64,000 bases of DNA from Fictibacillus fluitans (GCF_030418125.1 NZ_JAUHTR010000012.1:1-64000); one strand, 5' to 3'. Shown: positions 16,424 to 24,952, numbered from the stretch's first letter. Notes: generated by a model not told the origin, from the sequence alone. Made by a program: numbers and translations.

Positions 16424-17758
16424 CTATACATTTTGCAGTTTAACGGTTGGCAGAATCTCTGCTTCATACTCTGTGATGGAAGCCTCAAGCAATGCAAGCC
16501 CTTCATCGATCTGTTCTTTGCTTACGGTGAGAGGAGGAATCATACGGATTACTTCGCCTTCGTTTCCGCACAGATAGAAAAGCACTCCTTTTTCGAGGCT
16601 CTTATTCAGGATGTTAATGACGCCTTCTCCGTTAGGCTCGCCTGTTGCCGGGTCCACAACTTCAATTCCGATCATCAGCCCGATCGAACGGATACTGCCA
16701 ATTGTGGCGTGCCGCTCCTTCATTTCCAGCAGGCGGCTTGCCGCATAGGTGCCCATCGCTTTGGCGTTTTCCACGAGCTTTTCTTCCTTTAACACTTCAA
16801 GGGTCGCAAGTCCTGCAGCACAGGCAATCGGGTTGCCGCCAAACGTTGTGCCATGGCTGCCGAGCGGCCACTGCTTCATCAGCTCTTTTGATGCTACTGT
16901 TGCGCTCAGCGGAAGACCCGAGGCAATTCCTTTGGCAATCGCCATGATATCAGGAGTGACGCCGAAGGCCTGGGCAGCAAACCATTCTCCTGTCCGTCCA
17001 AAGCCGGTCTGCACTTCGTCGAAAATGAGCAGAATGCCATGTTCATTGCACATTTCACGCATTTTCTTCAGCCACTGTGCAGGAGGAACAATATAACCTC
17101 CCTCACCAAGCACCGGTTCAACAATCATGCATGCCACTTCTTCAGGGGTTACCTGATGCTTAAACAGGGAATTCAGATCTTTTTCAAGCTTGCTTGCGGC
17201 ATATTCACCAGGATCAGCGCCTTCAGGGCACCCTTCAACCGAGGCATACGGCACCTGGTAGGTCAAACCATTCGGCTGCAAAAATTTTCTGTATTTCGCC
17301 TTAGAAGTGGTGACACTCAGCGCGCCGAGGCTGCGCCCGTGAAAACAGCCGGTAAAAGAAACAACATATGGCCGGCGGGTCACATGCTTGGCAAGCTTGA
17401 TCGCTCCTTCAATCGCTTCCGTTCCGCTGTTGGCGAAAAAGAAGCAGTCGAGCCCTTTCGGTAAAATGGTTGTGAGCTCCTTGGCGAGCTTCAGGATCGA
17501 TTCATACATAATGACACCGGAAGGGCCGTGCATGAGTTCGTCGGCCCCTTTTTTAATGGCATCCACCACTTTGGGGTGCCGGTGCCCTGTGTTCGCTGTG
17601 GCAATGCCCGATGTGAAATCCAAATACGTTTTACCGTCCAATCCATAATAGTAGCAGCCTTCTTCTTTTACGACAGGAAGGTTTGGATGGTCCTTCGCCA
17701 TCGTCGGCGCCAGCAGATCGGACAATTCGTTCATCAATTCATTGAGTTGGTTTGGCAC
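16424..17758 (-). CDS. class III aminotransferase, probably 4-aminobutyrate aminotransferase
   Basis: The 444-residue PLP enzyme transfers an omega-amino group to 2-oxoglutarate. It has the class III signature: [10 protein letters not shown] near residue 110, F-H-G-R-S-L-G near 139, [11 protein letters not shown] near 240-250 and the PLP-lysine in A-I-A-K-G-I near 270. It is first in a three-gene operon and lies just downstream of an exact SigL promoter (17820-17835). GTG start with AAGGAGGT 7 bases upstream. Context suggests GABA, formed by the adjacent ureohydrolase. No succinate-semialdehyde dehydrogenase gene is present here. Putrescine or acetylornithine activity cannot be excluded. Confidence 0.87.
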   Translation of the reverse strand: MPNQLNELMNELSDLLAPTMAKDHPNLPVVKEEGCYYYGLDGKTYLDFTSGIATANTGHRHPKVVDAIKKGADELMHGPSGVIMYESILKLAKELTTILPKGLDCFFFANSGTEAIEGAIKLAKHVTRRPYVVSFTGCFHGRSLGALSVTTSKAKYRKFLQPNGLTYQVPYASVEGCPEGADPGEYAASKLEKDLNSLFKHQVTPEEVACMIVEPVLGEGGYIVPPAQWLKKMREMCNEHGILLIFDEVQTGFGRTGEWFAAQAFGVTPDIMAIAKGIASGLPLSATVASKELMKQWPLGSHGTTFGGNPIACAAGLATLEVLKEEKLVENAKAMGTYAASRLLEMKERHATIGSIRSIGLMIGIEVVDPATGEPNGEGVINILNKSLEKGVLFYLCGNEGEVIRMIPPLTVSKEQIDEGLALLEASITEYEAEILPTVKLQNV

Positions 17759-17819
17759 AAAACGTACCTCCTTATGAGATTGTTCTTAAGAGGATTCTTG
17801 CAATCTTGTTTTTTTATCT

Positions 17820-17835
17820 TGCAAGTTTTGTGCCA
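17820..17835 (-). promoter_or_regulatory. sigma-54 (SigL) -24/-12 promoter
   Basis: TGGCACAAAACTTGCA on the minus strand matches TGGCAC-N5-TTGCA at every position. It starts 7 bases after the activator gene's stop codon and 62 bases before the aminotransferase start. The word TTGCAAGA recurs 21 bases further on. Confidence 0.93.
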
Positions 17836-17841
17836 ACTTCC

Positions 17842-19215
17842 TCAGGAAATGCCATATTTCTGCATTTTTCGGACAACCGATGGCTGGCTGATGCCGAGTG
17901 CATGGGCCATTTGGGTGGTCGTTTTGTGCTCATTTCTGGCTTCCTGAAGCATCTGTATTTCCACATTCTCTAAAACTTCTTTTAACGGTCTCGAAAGGGG
18001 AGCGGGGGAAACAGGGGAGGGATAGGTCTTTTTGAGGTAGTCAGGGAGATGTTCAGTTGTGATGAGTGAAGAGGGAGAGATAACCACAAGGCGTTCCATC
18101 AGGTTAAGAAGTTCGCGTACGTTGCCTTTCCAGTCGTATTGAAGCAGGTGATGAATTACGGCTTCATCCAGCCGCTTTTCTCGTTTGTATTTCTCCTGCA
18201 GCATCTCCAGGATGTAGTGAATCAAGGGGATAATATCCTCCGTTCTTTTGCGTAATGGCGGAATGATTAACGGAACGACATTGAGCCGGAAATATAGATC
18301 CTCCCGGAAGGTTTTTTCCACAATGGCTTTTTCCAGATCCTTATTGGTTGCAGAAATCAGCCGGAAATCGACAGTGATCGGCTTTGTCCCTCCGACTCTA
18401 TAAAACTTCTTTTCCTGAATGCATTTCAACACCTTTACCTGGTGGGCAAGGGGCAGTTCCCCGATCTCATCGAGAAAAAGGGTGCCGCCATCCGCCAATT
18501 CAGCAAGACCGAGCTTTCCTTTGCGGCTGGCACCGGTAAACGCTCCGGCTTCATAGCCGAAAAACTCTGCTTCAAACAGAGACTCCGGAATCGCTCCGCA
18601 ATTGACTTCTATAAAAGGACCTTTGCTTCTTGGGCTTTTGTTATGAATGAATCGAGCAATGAGTGATTTGCCGACGCCCGATTCACCGAGAAGGAGAACA
18701 TTCACGTCCACGTCTGCCACCTGCAGCGAAGTGGTCAAGACATTTTTCATTCCCGCACTGTTGGCAATGATTCCGCTGTCATAAGGCTGGCGGCTGCGCA
18801 GTAGGTCAAGTTCGCTTTTGACACGCTCCATTTCGCCCTCCATGGTTTGCAGGAACTTCCGAAGCTCCAACAGCTCTGTCACGTCATGCGAGTAACTTAC
18901 TACCCGGAAGATCTCCCCGTTCTCATTCAAGACAGGTATTCCAGTAACAAGCAGCTTTTTACCTTTATGGGTCGTTTGAACAAACGTAATCTTTTTCTTC
19001 TCTTTTAAAACCATGGGCGTGGCGATCGGCGCAAACATTCCTTCTGCCGCAAGCTGATAAACAGATTTACCGAGCAGGCTTTCGGAGGTAACGCCATAAA
19101 TTCTGCCTGTAGCCTCACTGACCTTCAATATGGTGCCATCCACATTGGTGACCAAAATATCATCCTGCAGGGAATGGAGTATTGCTTCGTTTTCATTCCA
19201 TGAGTTAAGACTCAT
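17842..19215 (-). CDS. sigma-54-dependent activator, PAS-AAA-Fis (RocR-like)
   Basis: This 457-residue enhancer-binding protein probably switches on the downstream operon. It has an N-terminal PAS sensor (about residues 8-115), a short coiled segment, and a sigma-54 AAA+ domain (about 140-370) with Walker A G-E-S-G-V-G-K-S, the GAFTGA loop that touches sigma-54 and Walker B G-G-T-L-F-L-D-E. A Fis-type helix-turn-helix ends the chain (T-T-Q-M-A-H-A-L-G-I-S). I start at ATG 19215 (AGGAG 10 bases upstream); a TTG three codons earlier overlaps the ribosome site. Its length matches RocR. The ligand sensed is unknown. Confidence 0.93.
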   Translation of the reverse strand: MSLNSWNENEAILHSLQDDILVTNVDGTILKVSEATGRIYGVTSESLLGKSVYQLAAEGMFAPIATPMVLKEKKKITFVQTTHKGKKLLVTGIPVLNENGEIFRVVSYSHDVTELLELRKFLQTMEGEMERVKSELDLLRSRQPYDSGIIANSAGMKNVLTTSLQVADVDVNVLLLGESGVGKSLIARFIHNKSPRSKGPFIEVNCGAIPESLFEAEFFGYEAGAFTGASRKGKLGLAELADGGTLFLDEIGELPLAHQVKVLKCIQEKKFYRVGGTKPITVDFRLISATNKDLEKAIVEKTFREDLYFRLNVVPLIIPPLRKRTEDIIPLIHYILEMLQEKYKREKRLDEAVIHHLLQYDWKGNVRELLNLMERLVVISPSSLITTEHLPDYLKKTYPSPVSPAPLSRPLKEVLENVEIQMLQEARNEHKTTTQMAHALGISQPSVVRKMQKYGIS

Positions 19216-19230
19216 GATAACCAACTCCTG

Positions 19231-19266
19231 TTATTCATTTTTGAATAATTATTCATTTCTGAATAT
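19231..19266. promoter_or_regulatory. two palindromes TTATTCA-N4-TGAATA(A/T) before the activator gene
   Basis: Copy A is at 19231-19248 and copy B at 19249-19266, with centres 18 bp apart. They fill the space between the -10 and the ribosome site of the activator gene. A third copy is at 15422-15439. Position suggests autorepression and/or enhancer sites about 1.4 kb upstream of the SigL promoter. Confidence 0.6.
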
Positions 19267-19293
19267 TATATACGAAGGAAAATAGCTTGCCAA
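19265..19293 (-). promoter_or_regulatory. sigma-A promoter of the PAS-AAA-Fis activator gene
   Basis: TTGGCA, 17 bases, TATAAT on the minus strand. Palindrome copy B begins at the -10 and covers the expected start point. Confidence 0.75.
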
Positions 19294-19471
19294 CCACTGA
19301 TTTTCTAAGGTGTATAGGCAATAATCTCCTTTTGGCACATAGAATAAAAAATATCAAGCAAAGAAACGGTCGTAAATGAGAGGATATCATTCCAATACAT
19401 TCAAAAATTTACTAAAATTAAAGGTAAAGGACAGGCAGAGCAGGCAAGAAGAATGAGATGGAGTGAAGAAG

Positions 19472-20125
19472 ATGGACTATATTGTGTATGATCTGGAAAT
19501 GACAAACCGGCTGTCGGAAATCATAGAAATAGGTGCCGTGCGTTTGGGGAGGGTGAACAATGAATTGGTGATTTTGGACCATTTCCAGTCTTTTGTTCAG
19601 CCCAAAATGGACAGTTTAAATACGCGTATTACCAACCTGACGGGGATTACTAAGAAGGATTTGATCAATGCGCAGCCGTTTACCTCGGTCATCAAAGACT
19701 TCAGGGAGTGGATCGGAAAAAGGGAGTATTATTTGTGTTCCTGGGGACCGGAAGACAAATGGGCACTGATTACAGATTCTACTTACCATAAAACTCCAGT
19801 TGATTGGATTATCAATCACAACGACCTTCAGTTTTTGTTCAGTCTTCTTCATGAAAGTGATAAAGGCTTCCGTTACGGTCTCTCACGTGCGCTGAACAAG
19901 CTGCAGATCTCACTCGAAGGTTCCCAGCATAGAGCGCTTGATGATGCGCTGAATACCGCAAAAGTTTTTATGGCCATCCATAAGGAGATAAAGCTTGAAA
20001 AAAACCCCAATTCTTATCTGGAATCCAAAATTTTCGAACCGGAAAAGCTGGTCTATCAGTCGAAGGATGAAGAAGAAGACAAGGCATCCTCTCCATTTGC
20101 ATCATTGTCCAAATTATTTGGATAA
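19472..20125 (+). CDS. DnaQ-like 3'-5' exonuclease (KapD-type)
   Basis: The 217-residue protein has a DEDDh exonuclease fold: D and E in Y-D-L-E-M-T (near residue 6), the middle aspartate in S-W-G-P-E-D-K (near 91) and H/D in H-R-A-L-D-D-A (near 151). KapD, an exonuclease-like protein of the KinA sporulation pathway in B. subtilis, is of similar size. Substrate is unknown. ATG 19472 is chosen because GGAG lies 8 bases upstream; a GTG at 19463 overlaps that site. The C-terminal 45 residues are charged and Ser-rich. It is transcribed alone and divergently from the SigL activator. Confidence 0.82.
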   Translation: MDYIVYDLEMTNRLSEIIEIGAVRLGRVNNELVILDHFQSFVQPKMDSLNTRITNLTGITKKDLINAQPFTSVIKDFREWIGKREYYLCSWGPEDKWALITDSTYHKTPVDWIINHNDLQFLFSLLHESDKGFRYGLSRALNKLQISLEGSQHRALDDALNTAKVFMAIHKEIKLEKNPNSYLESKIFEPEKLVYQSKDEEEDKASSPFASLSKLFG

Positions 20126-20344
20126 CTTGCAGAACTTTCGGGCATTATATTTATAAAACTTTATATATCCAAACATTCTTCTGGTATAGGAAAATACGTT
20201 GATAAAAACGACATAAAATGACAGATGGAATAGGGATAAAGTTGTGTAAAACCAGAAAAAGTAAGATATGTCGGCATTTGACGAATTGTTTTTATAGGAA
20301 AATGACCTCATATCTCAGATAATAAAGTGGAGGGGGTGATCTAG

Positions 20345-20572
20345 TTGGAATCCACGTATTTTATTACGAACAAGAATAACCAGCTTCTTGAATTAATTAA
20401 TACTATTGATTATATGGCTACTGAAGCAACAGTAGAGGAATTGGATTGCATTGTGAAGCTAAAGGAAGAACTGATCGCTAAGGATGGTATTCATGTTTCA
20501 CCGGAGCAGTATAACAGTATCATCTCTATTCTGTTGAAATTCGTCCCAACATACATAAAAGATGTATCATGA
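20345..20572 (+). CDS. hypothetical protein, 75 residues
   Basis: I do not recognise the family. The chain is largely helical (L-L-E-L-I-N-T-I-D-Y, V-E-E-L-D-C-I-V-K-L-K-E-E-L), cytoplasmic and without cysteine pairs. The TTG start is supported by GGAGGGGGTGAT 4 bases upstream, and the stop touches a hairpin terminator. This context argues for a real monocistronic gene. Confidence 0.6.
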   Translation: MESTYFITNKNNQLLELINTIDYMATEATVEELDCIVKLKEELIAKDGIHVSPEQYNSIISILLKFVPTYIKDVS

Positions 20573-20598
20573 CCTGCAGCGCGCCTGCAGGTTTTGTT
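20572..20598 (+). terminator. intrinsic terminator of the 75-residue gene
   Basis: A perfect 8-bp stem ACCTGCAG with its complement around CGCGC is followed by TTTTGTTTT. Its first base is the last base of the stop codon. Confidence 0.8.
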
Positions 20599-20606
20599 TT
20601 CACCGC

Positions 20607-20645
20607 AAAAAGAAGGGGCAGCTCCATGGCTGCCCCTTCTTTTTG
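20607..20645. terminator. bidirectional terminator between convergent small genes
   Basis: A perfect 16-bp stem (AAAAAGAAGGGGCAGC with its complement), loop TCCATG, with A and T runs on both sides. Confidence 0.9.
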
Positions 20646-20801
20646 TTATTCTTTATTTTTTTTCTTCTGGTCTTTTTCCTTTTGGGATTCGGTATCGAGC
20701 GTTTCCCGCTGTTCGATTGCTCCCTGTTCAAAAACGTTCTCTACGTCCTCTTTTGTCTTTTCGTTGCCTTTTTCATTCTGATTCTTTTGTTCATCTGTCA
20801 T
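20646..20801 (-). CDS. small highly charged hydrophilic protein, 51 residues
   Basis: The minus-strand ATG at 20801 has GTAGGAGGGAT 7 bases upstream, and the 51 codons end next to a perfect terminator. The product is almost entirely Lys, Glu, Gln, Asn, Asp and Thr, with a central V-F-E-Q-G-A-I-E-Q and no aromatic residue but one Phe. It is probably disordered. Such proteins occur among small sporulation-specific genes, but I cannot name this one. Confidence 0.65.
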   Translation of the reverse strand: MTDEQKNQNEKGNEKTKEDVENVFEQGAIEQRETLDTESQKEKDQKKKNKE

Positions 20802-20995
20802 GGTTTATCCCTCCTACATTTACACATATATTACGTTCCCTTTCAGGCTGTTAATAAACATAAATCCTTTTTGCTGCCGAACGATTTGCTTCATTTTTTT
20901 CGAAAAATGGATAAGTTCACAAGAGAATAGGGAACCTTTAAATAGTTGAGCGGAAATAGCAGAAACATTTGGAAAACTCGGGTTTTGTCGAATTG

Positions 20996-21004
20996 TGCTA
21001 TAAT
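20996..21004 (+). promoter_or_regulatory. extended -10 promoter of the OPT transporter
   Basis: TGCTATAAT is a perfect -10 with the TGn extension, 42 bases before the start. No good -35 is seen, as is common for extended -10 promoters. Confidence 0.55.
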
Positions 21005-21045
21005 GGTTTCTGTTCAAAATTTCTGATGATTAGGCGGTGTTAATG

Positions 21046-22935
21046 ATGGACAACAAACAAGAAAAGTCCTCATCCTTTGTTCCTTACATTCCCTCATCAC
21101 GTTCATTGCCGGAGTTAACTGCAGTTGCAATTATTTTTGGTATCATTCTGGCGATTGTATTTGGTGCGGCGAATGCGTATTTGGGACTTAAAGTAGGTTT
21201 GACTGTTTCCGCTTCCATTCCTGCGGCAGTCATTTCCATGGGTGTCTTGAGAGGAATCTTCCGGAGAGATTCAATCCTCGAAAACAATATCGTGCAAACG
21301 ATGACAACAGCGGGTGAAGCGATTGGGGCCGGAGCCGTATTCACGCTTCCTGCATTTTTCCTGCTTGATATTGATTTGTCACAGACTGTTATTATTTTTA
21401 TCGTGCTTACCGGTGGGCTGCTCGGCGTCTTTATGATGGTTCCTTTGCGCCAGATGCTGATTGTAAAAGAGCACGGAGTATTGCCTTATCCGGAAGGAAC
21501 GGCATGTGCGGAAGTACTGAAATCCGGTGAAAAGGGCGGAGCCAATGCCAAAACAGTGGCCATCGGATTCTTGTTCGGCGGTCTTGTCAAAGTTTTGGGA
21601 GACGGCTTCATGCTGTTTAAAACAGAAATTGAAACGCAAGTAGGCAAATTGAAAAATACAGTGGTCGGTATGGATATTTTCCCTGCCCTGCTTGGTGTGG
21701 GCTATATTATTGGGCCGCGGATTGCCGGACAGATGCTTGCCGGCGGTTTGCTGGCATGGATCGTATTGATTCCTGCCATCGCATTTTTCGGGGCAGACAG
21801 CACAACTGCTATTTTTCCTGCAGAAGACCCGATCGGCAAACTTGATGCCTGGGGAATCTGGGATAGCTATATCAAATATATCGGCGCAGGCGCGGTGGCA
21901 GTAGCCGGTTTGATTACGCTGCTTAAAACAATGCCAACATTGATTTCAACAGCTGCCAAAACCATGAAGGGATTGTCTGATGGTTCAGTTGCCGGAGGAA
22001 TTGAGCGTACTGATAAAGATATGCCGTTCCGCTATGTTATTTTGGGCATCGTGGCACTGGTCATTATTATTGGTGCAGCACCGGTGACAAACGTTGGCTT
22101 CATTGGCGCGATTGCGATTGCCATCTTCGGCTTCCTGTTTGTTGCGGTAGCTTCACGAATCGTGGGTATTGTCGGAAGTTCGTCATCTCCTGTTTCAGGA
22201 ATGACGATCGCTACATTGCTGATCGTAACCCTGGTATATAAAGTAACCGGATTGACCGGCATTGAAGGCATGAAAGCCGCATTAACAGTGGCAGCCATTG
22301 TTTGTACAGCACTTGCCGTGGCCGGTGATATTTCACAGGATTTAAAAACCGGTCACCTTGTAGGCGGTACACCCTGGAAGCAGCAGGTTGCCATGATGAT
22401 CGGTGTGGTTGCTTCAGGACTTGTCATTGGTATTATCCTGATCGTTCTGGATAAATCCTATGGCATGGGCTCACAGCAGCTTCCTGCTCCGAAAGCAGCG
22501 ATTATGAAGGTGCTTGTTCAAGGGATTTTTGGCGGCGATTTGCCTTGGAACCTCATATTTATTGGTGCAGCCATCGCGATTGTTATTGAGTTCCTTGGAT
22601 TGAATTCGCTCGTTGTGGCCGTTGGCTTGTATCTGCCGGTTCATATTTCAGCACCGGTTATGTTTGGCGGCGCCGTTCGCTGGCTCGTTGATGTTACTGC
22701 GAAAACAAAAGAAGAGCGCCAGGCACGCACGGATAAAGGTGTGTTGTTCGCCTCAGGACTTATTGCAGGTGAATCGTTGCTTGGTGTGCTCATCGCCGTG
22801 CTAATCTTCTTTAACGTGAGTATTCCGGAAACACCGCTGACAGATAACCGGTTGATTCCATTCCTGATCTTCCTGTTTGTCTGCTGGCTGCTATACTGGT
22901 TCTCTGTCCGGACGAAAGCGGACAAGTTAAAATAA
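21046..22935 (+). CDS. OPT-family oligopeptide/metal-chelate transporter
   Basis: The 629-residue protein has about 15 membrane helices and the OPT-family pattern: an N-terminal R-S-L-P-E-L-T, N-A-Y-L-G-L-K-V-G-L-T near residue 42-52, and T-T-A-G-E-A-I-G-A-G near 90. OPT proteins import peptides or metal-siderophore complexes by proton coupling. I choose ATG 21046 (ribosome-site spacing 7); ATG 21043 is equally in frame. The stop overlaps the start of a PqqD-like gene, so the two are translationally coupled. Substrate unknown. Confidence 0.88.
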   Translation: MDNKQEKSSSFVPYIPSSRSLPELTAVAIIFGIILAIVFGAANAYLGLKVGLTVSASIPAAVISMGVLRGIFRRDSILENNIVQTMTTAGEAIGAGAVFTLPAFFLLDIDLSQTVIIFIVLTGGLLGVFMMVPLRQMLIVKEHGVLPYPEGTACAEVLKSGEKGGANAKTVAIGFLFGGLVKVLGDGFMLFKTEIETQVGKLKNTVVGMDIFPALLGVGYIIGPRIAGQMLAGGLLAWIVLIPAIAFFGADSTTAIFPAEDPIGKLDAWGIWDSYIKYIGAGAVAVAGLITLLKTMPTLISTAAKTMKGLSDGSVAGGIERTDKDMPFRYVILGIVALVIIIGAAPVTNVGFIGAIAIAIFGFLFVAVASRIVGIVGSSSSPVSGMTIATLLIVTLVYKVTGLTGIEGMKAALTVAAIVCTALAVAGDISQDLKTGHLVGGTPWKQQVAMMIGVVASGLVIGIILIVLDKSYGMGSQQLPAPKAAIMKVLVQGIFGGDLPWNLIFIGAAIAIVIEFLGLNSLVVAVGLYLPVHISAPVMFGGAVRWLVDVTAKTKEERQARTDKGVLFASGLIAGESLLGVLIAVLIFFNVSIPETPLTDNRLIPFLIFLFVCWLLYWFSVRTKADKLK

Positions 22936-23300
22936 TGAACCTTTTTAAATCCAGAAAAAAGAGTAAACAAAACCTTTTAAAAATGGTGCCTATGTTTAAA
23001 CCGGGCATTCATACGGAAAAACGCAACGACGGGTTTAGTTACTTGATGATTCCAAGAACAAATCCGATTGAGCGGCTGTCTATCCGTTTTCTGAAACAGC
23101 CTTCCTTTTTCCCGGTCAAACTGGATGAGCTTGGCGCATATGTTTCCAAGCATATTGATGGGGTGCAAACCATTGAGGCGATCAGCTCCCATCTTGAAAC
23201 TGAATTTGGAGAAAAAGCCTCACCTGTTATTCCAAGACTGGCGAAATTTATAGAAATGCTTGAAGTGAACGATTGGATCACATGGAGAAGAGAGGAGTAA
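22935..23300 (+). CDS. PqqD-family (RiPP recognition element-like) protein
   Basis: The 121-residue protein has a PqqD-type winged-helix fold over residues 55-118: L-D-E-L-G-A-Y-V-S-K-H-I-D-G, I-S-S-H-L-E-T-E-F-G and L-A-K-F-I-E-M-L. PqqD domains usually bind the leader of a modified peptide and hand it to a radical SAM enzyme. No such enzyme or precursor is visible here. The ATG shares its A with the OPT stop codon (TAATG) and lacks a strong ribosome site of its own. Its role may be tied to the transporter. Confidence 0.75.
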   Translation: MNLFKSRKKSKQNLLKMVPMFKPGIHTEKRNDGFSYLMIPRTNPIERLSIRFLKQPSFFPVKLDELGAYVSKHIDGVQTIEAISSHLETEFGEKASPVIPRLAKFIEMLEVNDWITWRREE

Positions 23301-23320
23301 TTCCTCTCTTCTCTTTTTTT
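23285..23320 (+). terminator. intrinsic terminator overlapping the PqqD-like stop
   Basis: GAGAAGAGAGGA pairs with TCCTCTCTTCTC around the stop codon, followed by seven T. Confidence 0.85.
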
Positions 23321-23390
23321 AGGGTTTCACTGCCACATAACTCCTTTTTGTTATTCATATACATGTAAAAAAAGAAAAGGGAGAGTGGAT

Positions 23391-23570
23391 ATGGGAACAC
23401 TGGTCATTGTACTCCTGCCCGTGGCTCTGGTACTGGTGGGTACTGCAGGACTGATAGGTTCATTTGTCAGACGGGATACGGGTGATTATGATTTGGAAAA
23501 TTTGTGGGAAGAACGCCATTATACGGCCGAAGACTATCTCTTAATTGACGAAGAAGACTCCTTAAAATAG
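23391..23570 (+). CDS. small membrane protein, 59 residues
   Basis: I do not recognise it. Residues 3-27 are one hydrophobic helix (L-V-I-V-L-L-P-V-A-L-V-L-V) and residues 28-59 are an acidic, Tyr-containing cytoplasmic tail. ATG 23391 is preferred over GTG 23385 because AAAGGGAGA then has a normal spacing. It lies alone between a terminator and the next gene. Confidence 0.6.
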   Translation: MGTLVIVLLPVALVLVGTAGLIGSFVRRDTGDYDLENLWEERHYTAEDYLLIDEEDSLK

Positions 23571-23739
23571 GGGTTTTTTCTTTTTGATGGATACGATGTG
23601 CTAACATTTTCTATTTGCGTTATAATAGTAAAACTTGATAATTTCCCGGGATGCTGTTTTAATGGATACGCAAAAGGGAACTCAGAGAGACAATTAGTCA
23701 ATATGACGTCTGGGGATGTACAGAAAGAGGAGGATTTTT

Positions 23740-24519
23740 TTGGGAAACCGAAAAAAGGTCATTTACGTACTTGGTGCTGTTGTATTGGTGACAGCATTGT
23801 TTTTTATATTTTATTTTGTAAAAGAATACAGCGGGGACCAGGGGGATTCACAGCGGAAATCTCCTCATGTCCAGGGGAAGGAACCCCGTCCTAAACAGAT
23901 CCGGATTGTGGCTTTGGGAGATTCACTGACATACGGACGTGGAGACCCCAAACGAAAAGGCTACATCGGTTTAGTAAGACAGGGGATGCAGAAAGAACTA
24001 AAGCGTCCGGTGGTCCTCAACAATTACGGAATCAGCGGGCAAAGGTCGGATCAGCTGTATAAGCAGCTCAGCAATGGAATGGTATCGAGGTCCGTCCGCC
24101 AGGCCAATTATATCTTCTTATTTATCGGCACAAATGATTATAGAAAAACTGCAGGCTGGAACTTCAGAAACATCAATCAGCAGGAAATGGCCATCGGCCA
24201 GAAGATGCTGTACAGCAACCTGGATAAAATCACGAAAAAACTGCGCCAGCAAAACAAAAGAGCTCATATATACATTTTAGGGCTTTATAATCCATATACT
24301 GAAAACTTTTATGATGCTGTTTCCGCACAGGTGATTAAGAAATGGAATATATCCATTCAGGAAATCACCGAAAAAACACCGAATTCAACATATATCTCAA
24401 CATATGAGCTATTTAACGGCATTTCAAAGCGGGAATATTTCTCGGATGCCATTCATCCTAACCCACGGGGATATTATTTGATAGCCCAGCGGGTAATTGG
24501 AGAACTGAAGATCAGATGA
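23740..24519 (+). CDS. membrane-anchored SGNH/GDSL hydrolase
   Basis: The 259 residues begin with a basic stretch and one hydrophobic segment (residues about 6-24), an uncleaved anchor or signal. An SGNH esterase domain follows: G-D-S-L-T-Y-G (block I serine) near residue 63, the glycine block near 93, G-T-N-D (block III) near 127 and D-A-I-H-P-N (block V Asp/His) near 233-238. Substrate unknown; B. subtilis YpmR has the same plan. I start at TTG 23740 because GAGGAGG lies 6 bases upstream; the ATG at 23716 has no ribosome site. Confidence 0.8.
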   Translation: MGNRKKVIYVLGAVVLVTALFFIFYFVKEYSGDQGDSQRKSPHVQGKEPRPKQIRIVALGDSLTYGRGDPKRKGYIGLVRQGMQKELKRPVVLNNYGISGQRSDQLYKQLSNGMVSRSVRQANYIFLFIGTNDYRKTAGWNFRNINQQEMAIGQKMLYSNLDKITKKLRQQNKRAHIYILGLYNPYTENFYDAVSAQVIKKWNISIQEITEKTPNSTYISTYELFNGISKREYFSDAIHPNPRGYYLIAQRVIGELKIR

Positions 24520-24525
24520 CCAAAA

Positions 24526-24560
24526 GAAAACCGGGCAGCGGGGGCTGTCCGGTTTTCTTG
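24526..24560. terminator. bidirectional intrinsic terminator
   Basis: GAAAACCGGGCAGC pairs with GCTGTCCGGTTTTC around GGGG. It lies between convergent genes. Confidence 0.85.
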
Positions 24561-24578
24561 CAGTTTTCTTATATGGAC

Positions 24579-24773
24579 CTAGCGTTTAATATCATTTTCA
24601 AGCTTTCCGTTCATATCGATCATGAAACCGATCTCGCGGCCAAGCAGCTGGCTGAGCTCTTTTGCTTTCTTTTCGCTCTCATTCTTGATTTGCTCTATCG
24701 TCAACTCACCTTTTAAGCGTGAAGATCCAACGATAATACTGAGGTCTCCTTTTTCAAAAAAAACAATTCTCAT
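24579..24773 (-). CDS. hypothetical protein, 64 residues
   Basis: I do not recognise this small protein. It starts with a beta-like stretch (M-R-I-V-F-F-E-K-G-D-L-S-I-I-V-G-S-S-R) and continues as a charged helix (T-I-E-Q-I-K-N-E-S-E-K-K-A-K-E-L-S-Q-L-L-G). AGGAGG lies about 10 bases before the ATG, and a shared terminator follows. A small alpha/beta cytoplasmic protein of unknown role. Confidence 0.55.
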   Translation of the reverse strand: MRIVFFEKGDLSIIVGSSRLKGELTIEQIKNESEKKAKELSQLLGREIGFMIDMNGKLENDIKR

Positions 24774-24901
24774 TTCTTATTTGCCTCCTATTTAGGAATT
24801 TCTGTCTATTCTTTATATATTTCGCCCTAAGGCAAAAAGCTGGTGGGGTTACACATTGAATTAATTTACATTGGAAAATATTATTGATTTTTCGAGGGAA
24901 C

Positions 24902-24931
24902 TTGACAAAATTTTTGTAACATTGATACTAT
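24902..24931 (+). promoter_or_regulatory. sigma-A promoter of the c-di-AMP riboswitch transcript
   Basis: A perfect TTGACA at 24902-24907 is followed after 16 or 18 bases by GATACT or TACTAT. The riboswitch starts about 20 bases later. Confidence 0.65.
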
Positions 24932-24952
24932 GGTAGTAACCGAATAAAGTGA

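Noticed and set aside
20562-20930. Phe/Leu-rich plus-strand frames across 20.56-20.93 kb
   Set aside because: They are the complement of the Lys/Glu-rich 51-codon gene and cross two terminators.
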